In this document: in pieces, positions 9,519-16,765 of the stretch
Numbering within the stretch: position 1 is the stretch's first letter
Layout: each line of letters starts with the position of its first letter
Source of the DNA: Acanthaster planci
Lineage: Eukaryota; Echinodermata; Asteroidea; Valvatida; Acanthasteridae
DNA: 17,662 nucleotides
Direction of reading: 5' to 3'
Assembly (NCBI RefSeq): GCF_001949145.1
Contig: NW_019091877.1
Location: 1-17,662 of the forward strand
Translations under genes and position numbers: made by a program
The notes under the pieces: model-generated
Seen by the model: the letters and a program-made list of their open reading frames with translations, nothing else
Told to the model about the DNA's origin: nothing
The model's database searches: none

Positions 9519-10318
9519 TCAGCATCTGGTTCTGCTGGCAATAGGATTCCGCTCGCTGTACATCTGTACATCGTTCTGCCACATCCTGCAGACACTTTCA
9601 TGCAAAACCTCATCGGCTTCACGGCTACTAAGCCCCTGCAGGTGATTCACCTCCCCTCTACATCGGTTGGTGAGCACCGGGCCCTGCACTGTCAAACCTA
9701 ATTTTGTCCTAACAGCAACTGGCGCTCCCTCTGGGCCAAAGTGGCTCTCAATTGGGACAATAAGGTCTGCCCTGTCGCTACCAATTAGCATGAGAGGGTG
9801 AACATCTTTACAATCAGTTAGTGGGAGATCTTGGAGATGGGGCCACCTTCGCTGAAGCTCTGTCACGGGGACCGATTGCTCGGACAGCCTTAGCATCGGG
9901 GACGAAAAGACGTTGGACACCTTGATTCTATTACTTGGGTCACTCTCGGGTGCCATCTCAAGATTCAGCACGGTCCCTCTACAGGGAGTACATTCTTCCC
10001 GAGCCGTTGTGATAGTCATCTCGGTTCTCTTCCCCTTGAGATTGAGGGCCTCGACAGCCTCTGGTAGCATCATTGAGACGTTTGCTGCATCATCAAGGAG
10101 ACAGTGAGTCTTAAGTTGAGACCCATTGCCGTATAGGACAACAGGCACAATCTTCATGCTCACTTGGCCTGGGCTCCATGGATTCCCATCTCCATAGAAG
10201 GCGGAGAGGTTGGGATTGAAACTGGAGTAATATATTCCATAGCCCGGTTGCTTGATGAGATTGTGAAGGACGGTTAGATGGAGTTGATCACATTCTCTGC
10301 AGGCCTTCTTTAGATCAC
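9519..10318 (-). pseudogene. BEL/Pao protease region, preceded by a zinc knuckle
   Basis: The frame is open from a TAG near 10326 to the stop at 9519; its first ATG is at 10163. Before that ATG it carries CRECDQLHLTVLH (10301-10263), a C-x2-C-x3-H-x4-H knuckle typical of BEL Gag ends. After it comes the retropepsin-like segment: residues 22-35 read LLDDAANVSMMLPE, where the family normally has a D-S/D-G catalytic triplet, so the Gly is replaced by Ala (D24-D25-A26). Then LPLTDCKDVHPLMLIGSD and APVAVRTKLGLTVQGPVL match the conserved C-terminal part of BEL proteases (LIG.D ... A..T.LG....GP). The protease would cut the Gag-Pol polyprotein; the DDA motif suggests weak or no activity. The reverse transcriptase that should follow is absent. 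Confidence 0.75.
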
Positions 10319-10618
10319 AGTTCTACCCTTCCCGGTGGTAAGCTTGCCAAACTCACCACAACGAGACAGCCAGTGGTCATTTTTGCAGAAAGGACAAACC
10401 TTCTTCAATGGCTTCTTTCCAATGCCTGCTGACTTGCTGACTGAAGAATTCTGGTCATTCATACCTTTCCCTACCGACTGACTTTGGCTTCTGCCTCCAC
10501 CCTCAGTATGGTATGCAGAAATGCCTCGTCTATGATGATCTTGTTTGGCCTGTGGGCCAACCCGCAGGCTGTCTTCAAGCTGCACCCTTTTGCGTGCAAC
10601 AGTGGCAGTTTCCTTCAA
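10310..10618 (-). pseudogene. Gag C-terminal part with BEL-type zinc knuckle
   Basis: A basic, Ser/Gly/Gln-rich reading of about 100 residues ends with CPFCKNDHWLSRC (C-x2-C-x3-H-x4-C), the first nucleocapsid knuckle of BEL/Pao elements, which binds element RNA. It lies in a different frame from both the upstream Gag ORF and the downstream protease frame, and it begins without ATG (TTG at the listed edge). It stops soon after the knuckle, and the second knuckle lies in the protease frame. The usual linker of about 25 residues between the knuckles seems reduced. The element therefore needs two frame changes to be read through; these are probably decay rather than programmed shifts. Confidence 0.75.
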
Positions 10619-11244
10619 CCTTCAAAAGCAGCGCTAGCTTGAGGCATGGTAATCACTGACAGTGGCGCAGGTAAATATGACTGAATATCGCCGCCATCAT
10701 GTAAATCATGGCTTACAATTATATTTTTGGCATGCAGTTCTTGCTGCTGAGGTATTTGGTTACCAATACTCGGCTCTTCAGGAATCTGTTCCCCTGAAGT
10801 ATCCTGGGAAACAAGTTCAGAGTCAAGTTCGGCATGAGCAAGGTTGATCTCGGCATTCCGCAGCTGCACTTCCAGCTCTAACTGCCTGGAGAGGGCCTGC
10901 TTTCTCTTGAGAAGATGTTGCTCTTCATTCAGGGCTGAAAGGCGAGCTTGCTGAGCCTCACGTAGCCGTTCATCGATTTCATCTTGCTCCGCTCTTGACT
11001 TCATTTCAATCTCCATGCATATCTTAGCAAGGGCAAGTTCTTGTTGTCGCAAATGGAGATTCTTCTGGGATTTCCGAGATGAAGATGAATGGTTGCTGCC
11101 TCTGCTCTGCGATGAATGCTGAACACTGCATTGATCATCTGTCTGCGGTGCCGAGACATCGGGTTGCTGTCCAGCAGTTGACGTTGCTGCATGGGAGCGC
11201 AGAACTCGGTGTGTGATGTTAAGGTCAGACTCCATGGTAACCAA
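10615..11244 (-). CDS. Gag-like N-terminal ORF of the BEL/Pao element
   Basis: The ORF begins 61 bases after the primer-binding site in element order; a second ATG at 11235, in a good ACCATGG context, may be the real start. The first 65 residues are Ser/Gln-rich and polar. Residues about 65-145 form a strongly charged, heptad-like helix (EMKSRAEQDEIDERLREAQQ and following), a likely coiled coil for Gag multimerisation. The rest is low in structure and the frame stops at 10615. The central Gag domain usual in full-length BEL elements, between coiled coil and zinc knuckles, is not recognisable, so an internal deletion in gag is likely. I recognise it by position and style rather than by a unique motif. 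Confidence 0.6.
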   Translation of the reverse strand: MVTMESDLNITHRVLRSHAATSTAGQQPDVSAPQTDDQCSVQHSSQSRGSNHSSSSRKSQKNLHLRQQELALAKICMEIEMKSRAEQDEIDERLREAQQARLSALNEEQHLLKRKQALSRQLELEVQLRNAEINLAHAELDSELVSQDTSGEQIPEEPSIGNQIPQQQELHAKNIIVSHDLHDGGDIQSYLPAPLSVITMPQASAAFEG

Positions 11245-11287
11245 AATGTGTCAAGCCGCCGGCTGGATGGCTGGGATGCGAATTGGC

Positions 11288-11305
11288 ATCACGTCTGGGT
11301 CACCA
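11288..11305 (-). promoter_or_regulatory. Primer-binding site, tRNA-Trp type
   Basis: Six bases inside the 5' LTR end, the minus strand reads TGGTGACCCAGACGTGAT. It is complementary to the 3' end of animal tRNA-Trp (ending ...ATCACGTCGGGGTCACCA as I remember it) in 17 of 18 positions, with one mismatch at position 10. It would prime minus-strand cDNA synthesis. Confidence 0.8.
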
Positions 11306-11311
11306 TAAAAA

Positions 11312-11827
11312 TGTTGCGGAACGAGGTGGTAGGATACTAAAAATGTCCGTTGGAGAAACTGGGCATGGACACGGTACATGTACTCTGTCTTGGTTGTGTT
11401 TATTCTTATCTCTGCATAGACATTCGTACATGGGAAGCCCTGGATAGCCTGTTCTAATAGAAAATATGACACAAAACAAGTACATGCATTTGGGTAAGAT
11501 AATGTAGAGGGCGCAACAATGTTTGTGTACAATAATGATCGAGGAGCGGCATGTATTTCCGACAGTAAGGGATTATGAAATTTCGGAATGGAATTTGATG
11601 TCTAAATAAACACTCTTTAAAAGGATCAGTTATCTAATTATATGAATTACTCATTTAACTAAAAGATTAATTAAAAAATGGTGAAACAGACTCCCTACTG
11701 TCCTTTATCCGGCCATCATTGGTACTGATTTTCCGCGTTCCGCTCACACGGCCTGACAAACGTCTCGCAGCCCTTTTTCTTTGTCATCGCTCGTTGGCGC
11801 TCTTCCGATAGTTAACTTTTCGCAACA
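11312..11827 (-). repeat. 5' LTR of the BEL/Pao element
   Basis: 516 bp, bounded by TGTTGCG and CGCAACA, collinear with the left LTR except for gaps of 20 and 2 bp. Being upstream in element orientation, it holds the promoter for the minus-strand element RNA. Confidence 0.92.
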
Positions 11828-11832
11828 ACCAG
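11828..11832. repeat. Target-site duplication, right copy (ACCAG)
   Basis: Identical to 8771-8775 and directly adjacent to the LTR end. Joining the flanks at one copy gives the inferred empty site ...ACTAACT-ACCAG-CGTAACT.... Confidence 0.9.
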
Positions 11833-13200
11833 CGTAACTGGTTGTTTGTTCCCAGTGTTCGAGCGGCCGACCCACGAACAACAAATTGAGCTGTTCGTGA
11901 ACATACGGGAACAACCCGCCCGAACTCAGCCCGTGAGTCAATTTGTTTGTGATTGTGCATTTCGGTTTTCTTGTTTTAAAAAATCAATTATTTGAAGTTA
12001 ATTAATTTGTAATAAGTGCATGACCCTCACAGTGTGTTTTTACTCCTGTGAGCACAATTTGGAATTAACAACATGTAAGACATACCTGTATTTGTTATTT
12101 AAATTCCAATTTGTTGTTATTACTACAATTTTGATTTTGAGATTGAATTTCAGATGTTGCCTCGAAATCACATTTTCTTGAATGAGAGATAGAATCATTT
12201 TATTATAAAAGGATTATAACATTTTCCTTTCTGAATTTTCTGCTATTTGAAATTTTTTTCTCCTGTCTCATAAACACGGTTTGTTGATGTTACATACACA
12301 TACGGCAGCAAAACTCCACATCCTGTCCAACTATTTGTCAGGCAATCCAACACAGGCAAGATGGTACATCAAGGACACTTGTCACACGCCAACCAAGATA
12401 TTTCCTGTAAACGAAATTCGATTTTAGCAACGTGTGTTATCGTTATTGCATTTTTAAGTATTGTAATACCCTAAATATGTTTAGGTTCCATAGTCCTTCT
12501 GCCCTGTAACACTGTTGACATATGGATTTATTTATGAAATGATTTTTCTCTTACATGACTAGCTATTTCACGTGAAAGTCATCATTTATCAAAAATAAAT
12601 ATATCAAAAATGTACAGTATGGAGTGATTGCACAACATGCCAACACTGTTAATATCTGAGGATATTTATTGTAAATTAACTTCATGGCGTTTCTTTTTCT
12701 TACATATTAAATGTTGTAAAACTTGATTAAATTTCACAATTAAATGCATCACATAAATGCCTGCACCATCCTCTTAGCCACCTTTACCCATACGTTATCA
12801 GTATACTTTCTCTCAAGTGAAAATCAAAATATTTGTTATTCAATCTTAAATTTGTTACATTGCCTAAACAGTAGTAAATCCCTATGGTTTCCCCTTGATA
12901 AATTTCTATTTCGCTCTTTATTTGATTAAAATCATTTTGTTCCGGAGGGTCCATTTTAGGGCCTTCAGTCAAGGGTTCCTGGAAATATTTAGACAAGTCA
13001 ATATTTAACTATACTGCTTTTATTTTCTAACCTCAACTTTATTGTACTGCCCTCAGTCACTCACATGCATTTCAAAACTTAAAAAAGTACAGCTTAGGAA
13101 ATTACAATAAAATATGTCAATTCATTGTTTGATTTACCACGGCCTTTCCACCCACATAGCGTGAGCGTAAAATAAGTACCGATATGCGGTTTTTTCTAAC
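11833..13200. other. Non-coding AT-rich stretch, no gene seen
   Basis: Very AT-rich with TTAAA/ATTTG words and no convincing exon. A minus-strand frame at 12784-12996 has a plausible-looking sequence but no motif and no splice partner. Nothing repetitive was recognised. Confidence 0.55.
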
Positions 13201-13211
13201 TCCACTCATGC

Positions 13212-13236
13212 GTGTGACGTCACACAAGATGGCGCT
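13212..13236 (+). promoter_or_regulatory. CRE plus YY1-like core promoter elements
   Basis: GTGTGACGTCACAC (13212-13225) is a perfect 14-bp palindrome containing the full CRE TGACGTCA. It is followed directly by CAAGATGGCGC (13225-13235), which matches the YY1 motif AAGATGGCG often found around animal transcription or translation starts. The ATG inside it opens a 15-codon reading (to 13276) with a GTAATC donor-like word at its end. Position and strand suit a promoter for the RAG1-like locus about 570 bp downstream, but the link is inferred. Confidence 0.5.
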
Positions 13237-13788
13237 TCCCGTGTACGGAAAAAGACGTGATTCCGTGCAGAAGTAATCCTCAATACAAAACAGATTAACT
13301 CACAGAATTATCTGTCTGAATGACGCAGACTGTAAAACTAATTTTTTCACTCAGAAATCAACATTGAATAGATCGACATTTGCCTCCAGGAATTTTTAAC
13401 GATGAAATTTTCTATGACTTGGTTAACGTACTTGCGTGCAGTGTGGACGACGAAAAGATTAGAAACAGATAACTGGGGGGTTGTCCGAAGAACCAGTATA
13501 TGCAAATAAAAAGCCAATGTGTAACAAGTTCAAAATGATTCATTTTGTCACTGGGACAGACCACTGTATCTGAAACTGCGACTATGAAATGTACGCTAAA
13601 ATCACTTCCCAGCGTAAAGAATTTTGGTTGCCTCGTTGCTGGTAAACGGCATCCTTAGCGCATACACTGCAGTACGGAAACCTATAGCCTTCGCGCTGAG
13701 CGCGCGCTTTACAAAGTTTGCTGGAAATACACATTACATGTACAGTGTGTTTATCAGGGGTTGTGCTTTAGTCACGCGTCTACATATC

Positions 13789-13798
13789 GGGGGGGGGG
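13789..13798. repeat. G10 homopolymer
   Basis: Ten G residues just upstream of the ATG at 13806; prone to length errors in sequencing. Confidence 0.9.
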
Positions 13799-13805
13799 TC
13801 ACAAA

Positions 13806-14271
13806 ATGAGCTTCAAATTTCACCAAGAGTCACTAGGGAAATTCTGCCGAATTTGCATCGAAAAGCTCCATCCAGGATTGAGAAAACCAAGTCGGAAACC
13901 AGTCTCTTGCATCAATATCCGTAAGAAAATTTACAGTGTTTTTCGAGTGAGCACCTGGAAAGACTGTTCAAACGAGCATCCTGCTTTTCTTTGTGAAAGG
14001 TGTTCTAAAAACATTCCGCATTTATACTGCTGGCACAAGAAATATTGATAAACTGCGATTGAACCAAATTGTGCTATCAGATTGGCTAAAGCATAAACTA
14101 CAAGGCGACTGTTTTGTGTGTGATCTGGTAATGAAACAAGGGAAAGGAGGAGTATCACACAAAAGAAGATCCAATACCCTACCAGCAGCCTCTCTTGTGC
14201 CACCTTCACAATGGTCATTTAATATTACTCATGAGAACATCTTTAAATATTTGAACAAAACCTTGACATAA
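13806..14271 (+). pseudogene. RAG1-like exon 1: N-terminal zinc region, frameshifted
   Basis: ATG 13806 has A at -3. The reading shows FCRIC (residues 13-17; C-x2-C), KIYSVFRVS, then EHPAFLCERC. This matches the RAG1 pattern CRIC ... VFRID ... HP..FC..C. At the A5 run 14007-14011 the frame must shift by one base to continue (removing one A gives CSKTF). The continued frame has DWLKHKLQGDCFVCDL, matching the W.PH...C.IC segment of RAG1, followed by a basic SHKRRS. The frame ends at TAA 14269-14271. After that stop the same frame reads VPVPISLDLINK, which could be a RING start (CxICxxLL type) with both Cys lost; this last point is weak. Known role of this region: zinc-binding and nuclear-import or regulatory contacts around the recombinase core. 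Confidence 0.72.
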
Positions 14272-14333
14272 GTTCCAGTACCCATTAGTTTGGACCTGAT
14301 TAACAAGAGTGGAGGCATAGTATTTTCTCTTAG

Positions 14334-14443
14334 GAAACGGTCGTATTCGCAAGCTTCGAGGCGAAAGATTCGAGAGTAAATATCGAAAGGGTACTTCCAC
14401 CTACCTTTGACCAGATTGCAAAGCTTGGATCCACGAAGTGGCA
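14334..14443 (+). pseudogene. RAG1-like exon 2: core segment before the second Asp
   Basis: The acceptor TATTTTCTCTTAG ends at 14333 and the donor GTAAGC begins at 14444. The exon reads ETVVFASFEAKDSRVNIERV, then LPPTFDQIAKLGSTKW and two leftover bases (CA). This fits the RAG1 core segment with L-x-L-A-D-E-S-D..E.L...L.PL..E, which precedes the second catalytic Asp. The phase joins exactly to exon 3 (CA + G = Gln). Confidence 0.65.
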
Positions 14444-14597
14444 GTAAGCATGAATTCTTTCTTACTTTCTCCTGTAATGTGAAGAGACACATTTCTGTAT
14501 TTTATGTGTAAAAAAAATAAAACACTTTAACCGTATTTAGGCGAAATCAACACATTTAACTCAGAAAAATTATCTCCACTTTATTAGCAATTTGGAG

Positions 14598-14674
14598 GGC
14601 AAGGTCTATCCGAGTATTCTGCTTCGGCGATTATGAGCTGCTGACAAAGTTGTATGGCGTATGTGGATGCAATG
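14598..14674 (+). pseudogene. RAG1-like exon 3: second catalytic Asp motif
   Basis: The acceptor is taken at ...TTTGGAG|G (after the pyrimidine-rich TCTCCACTTTATT), because it restores phase with exon 2. The donor is GTAAGC at 14675. It reads ARSIRVFCFGDYELLTKLYG then VCGCN plus one base. The FxFGDYELL motif aligns with RAG1 F.FRGTGYDEKL, in which the Asp is the second catalytic residue (D708 in mouse). The following G..G agrees with the loop leading to the zinc CxxC. Confidence 0.7.
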
Positions 14675-14915
14675 GTAAGCTGTAGAAAAATTTACTTAGA
14701 GAGCAAATGTGAGCTACCTGACTTAAATACACTGAAAATACACAAAAGACAAACTACTATTCCCAAACTACTATTCCTGGACCAGCCTTGCTTCTTTATT
14801 AGGGGCAAGCACATCTTGACTAGGCACATGGATGCATTGACAGCTGGTAACCTGTGTGATTAATTTGTTTAAATTCTTAAATAGCATTTTACATGTATTT
14901 CCCTTCACATGTCAG

Positions 14916-15121
14916 CTCGCCACTGCTGTTTATACTGTACAGCAGGCAAATCTGTGATGCAGGAACAACTGTTTGAGAGAGGTCGACGATCATCACGTAC
15001 ATTGCAAATCATCGGAGCAACTTATAACCACTTTTGGCAAGATGAAAGACTGCAGAAGAGAGCCAAAGACGTTTCATTCAGCATTGCCCATCGCCTTCTC
15101 GTGCCCATTGAAATTGATCAT
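14916..15121 (+). pseudogene. RAG1-like exon 4: core zinc CxxC and following helix
   Basis: The acceptor TTCCCTTCACATGTCAG ends at 14915. The two-base start joins the single G of exon 3 to give Ala, then RHCCLYCTAGK. The CLYC pair fits the RAG1 core CTLC zinc pair (C727/C730), placed as expected about 15 residues after the DYELL Asp. Then come RRSSRTLQIIGATYNHFWQD and a tail ending PIEIDH before the donor-like GTATGT at 15122. The open frame actually continues through VCC, and DHVC itself resembles the family, so the exon end is uncertain. The His pair that completes this zinc site and the catalytic Glu should lie further on and were not found. Confidence 0.65.
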
Positions 15122-15194
15122 GTATGTTGTAGAAATTCAGATTCATTTGCTTGTTTAATCACCTTTCGAATGTTGTTAATACCATATCGTCAGT

Positions 15195-15452
15195 GTTTTC
15201 ACGAAGAGGCGAATTTCACGAAAAATCGTCTCTGTCGATTTTTATTCTTTTTGTGAAAACGATCAAATAGTGCAACATCTACAAGACGGTGAAAGTAAAA
15301 TATAAAAAAATCATCAGAAATCCGTAAAATAAAAAATGACAAATTTGTAAATTTATCCAAAAGTGCCAATTTTCGTTTTCACGAAGGGGCGAATTTAAAT
15401 TCGCCCCTTCGTGAAAACGCAAGCCCATGGGTCAAGGTTTTCACGAAAAGGC
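15195..15452. repeat. Cluster of a 22-bp motif, possible foldback/MITE
   Basis: GTTTTCACGAAGAGGCGAATTT lies at 15195-15216. The same motif with one base changed (GGGGC) lies at 15375-15396, its exact inverted copy at 15397-15418, and a partial copy (GTTTTCACGAAAAGGC) at 15437-15452. The first copy and the inverted copy would form 22-bp terminal inverted repeats, with one mismatch, of a 224-bp unit (15195-15418), the size of a MITE. I see no target-site duplication. Confidence 0.6.
15374..15419. repeat. Perfect 46-bp palindrome
   Basis: CGTTTTCACGAAGGGGCGAATTT is followed without spacer by its exact reverse complement; the symmetry breaks at the next base on each side. Centre between 15396 and 15397 (TTT|AAA). 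It can extrude as a hairpin or cruciform. Confidence 0.95.
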
Positions 15453-15609
15453 ACTTCAACCTTTTTCTCTGCGCTCATGAAGATCAACGAGAGCAATGTT
15501 TAGCGTATGGTTTTAGCTCCCGTACAGTACAATAAGTAAAGGCGCGCATGACCAGTCATGTAATGCCGCGTGCATGCATAGCATATGGGAACGATGTCAA
15601 ATAAGCAAT

Positions 15610-15687
15610 ATGGCGTCTAGCAACAACTGGCTGCAGTCCCGTCCGTCATTAATTCTGTCCTTGAACTTCCAGGCTGAATATACCAAA
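15610..15687 (+). CDS. Candidate first coding exon of the downstream gene
   Basis: ATG at 15610 in CAATATGGCGTC, a YY1-like start context, opens 26 codons beginning MASSNNWLQSRPSLILSL and ending EYTK. The exon stops exactly at a strong donor, AAA|GTGAGT (phase 0). A CpG-containing, less AT-rich region (15530-15660) surrounds it, as expected of a promoter-proximal first exon. It is on the same strand as the exons at 16766 and 17557, but the phase does not join directly to the acceptors before 16766 (they leave one base), so an unseen exon or a separate gene is possible. The protein segment itself is not recognised. Confidence 0.5.
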
Positions 15688-16750
15688 GTGAGTGTGGAAT
15701 TAAGAGTGCATTCTTGTCCTTCCATGAATATTGAAAAAATCACCTTTCCCTAAACGCTACTTAGCTCATATTTAATTGACGCTCAGTTATTTACGCAAAC
15801 ACTGACACTATTTAGGTCGGGCCTAGCCCTAGGTCGGGCTTAGGCTACATGTAGTTCAAGCCTACTAGTAGTAGGCCTACTACCATTGTGCGAGGCTAGG
15901 CCTAATCATGCCGTTTCCTCATGAATGTGGCGGTCTTAGAGTCTCGAATTCCTCGCGGAGTGTTTGACTATTGGCAAGCTTTTTTGTGACAAAAATAAAA
16001 CTTGTAGGCTATAAAATAGTGGTTACCTTGACACATGCTTGACAAAATAATATTGATTGACATTGCATTAGGCTAGCACTAGCAGATTAGTCTGGAATTC
16101 GAGGCGTCAGGGAATTAAGCAAAAAATTGGCTGGTTCATGTGGTTGCCTTTTTGAAAACGTAGACCCTACCAATACTACTACACTACTTGCTCATCTTGT
16201 AAAATCAGATGTTAACATTCCACACCTTTGAAGTTAAAAAATTCTGATGAACCTTCAGGCCTAAAAGTTTTTTCAAATGCCAATCTAGAAAATCTAGAAA
16301 AATTTTTGTCAGCAAACTGGTTATTTTGAAGCTAAACATTGGGTTTGCTGAAACAACAAATACGCCCAAACTGCATGTTTAGAAGCAACATGTGCAAACA
16401 TTTCAAACAAGGCTTGATTTTTGAGGTGCTTACTTAAGTATCTAGCCTAGTAGGTTATGGTTACAACGTGGCATTATTAGGCCTACTGCCACATTTTAAT
16501 TTTTTGAAAGTGTATCCTGTGAAAAATAAGTTTAGCACCAGGTGTCAATAAATCACAACTGGGCTCCTCTGTAAATCAAAGAAGTAGGTTGTTTTCCCTA
16601 GTATTGTCATAATAATAATTCCAACATCTGCATGTAAGTTCTGGCAAGATTAGTCACACTCACGGAGTGAAAATTTTGACCAGCCATGAATTTTTCAACT
16701 TTTTAACATTTAGAAAATTAACTGAAGGAAATTTACATTTTTTAAATTGA
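15688..16750. other. Intron-like or intergenic stretch with TAGGCC-rich tract
   Basis: Mostly AT-rich DNA with no convincing exon. Around 15815-15905 it has repeated TAGGCCT/GGGCCTAG words and a perfect 16-bp palindrome, GTAGTAGGCCTACTAC (15868-15883). AATCTAGAAAATCTAGAA near 16283-16300 is a small tandem repeat. It probably holds the first intron of the gene on the right. Confidence 0.5.
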
Positions 16751-16765
16751 AGCAGCTTCCCCGTC

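Larger units (their letters stand above)
8771..11832 (-). mobile_element. Non-autonomous BEL/Pao LTR retrotransposon
   Basis: A complete insertion can be bounded. Two direct repeats (8776-9313 and 11312-11827) both run TGTTGCG...CGCAACA, and ACCAG stands immediately outside each end (8771-8775 and 11828-11832), a 5-bp target-site duplication as usual for BEL/Pao. On the minus strand the element starts with the right LTR, then a primer-binding site, a Gag-like ORF with a coiled coil, nucleocapsid zinc knuckles and a BEL-type protease. About 200 bp later comes the left LTR. Reverse transcriptase, RNase H and the integrase core are absent: the internal part is only about 2.0 kb against several kb in full elements. 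By eye the LTRs differ by about 18 substitutions plus 20-bp and 2-bp gaps, so the insertion is neither ancient nor brand new. It could move only with enzymes from a full-length relative. Confidence 0.92.
13806..15121 (+). pseudogene. RAG1-like (RAG-type transposase) gene relic
   Basis: Exon-like pieces together match two separate parts of RAG1. Part one (13806-about 14270) is the RAG1 non-core N-terminal zinc region. Part two (14334-14443, 14598-14674, 14916-15121) is a stretch of the DDE core spanning the second catalytic Asp and the CxxC that follows it. The last three pieces have donors GTAAGC, GTAAGC and GTATGT and acceptors in matching phases. Between the parts, the RING, DNA-binding and first-Asp regions of RAG1 are missing, although only about 60 bp separate them. 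Exon 1 also has a one-base frameshift and a stop. It is best read as a decayed member of the RAG1-related transposon family (like the N-RAG elements reported from molluscs, or RAG1-like genes of echinoderms and lancelets) or a dead domesticated copy. The C-terminal third with the catalytic Glu is not seen. The family call rests on pattern memory. Confidence 0.72.

Noticed and set aside
12784-12996. 70-codon minus-strand ORF
   Set aside because: The sequence looks passable as protein, but it has no motif, no splice partner and no upstream signal in a very AT-rich region.
13931-14218. 95-codon minus-strand ORF opposite the RAG1-like exon
   Set aside because: It is a shadow of the plus-strand zinc-region reading, whose motifs explain this DNA better.
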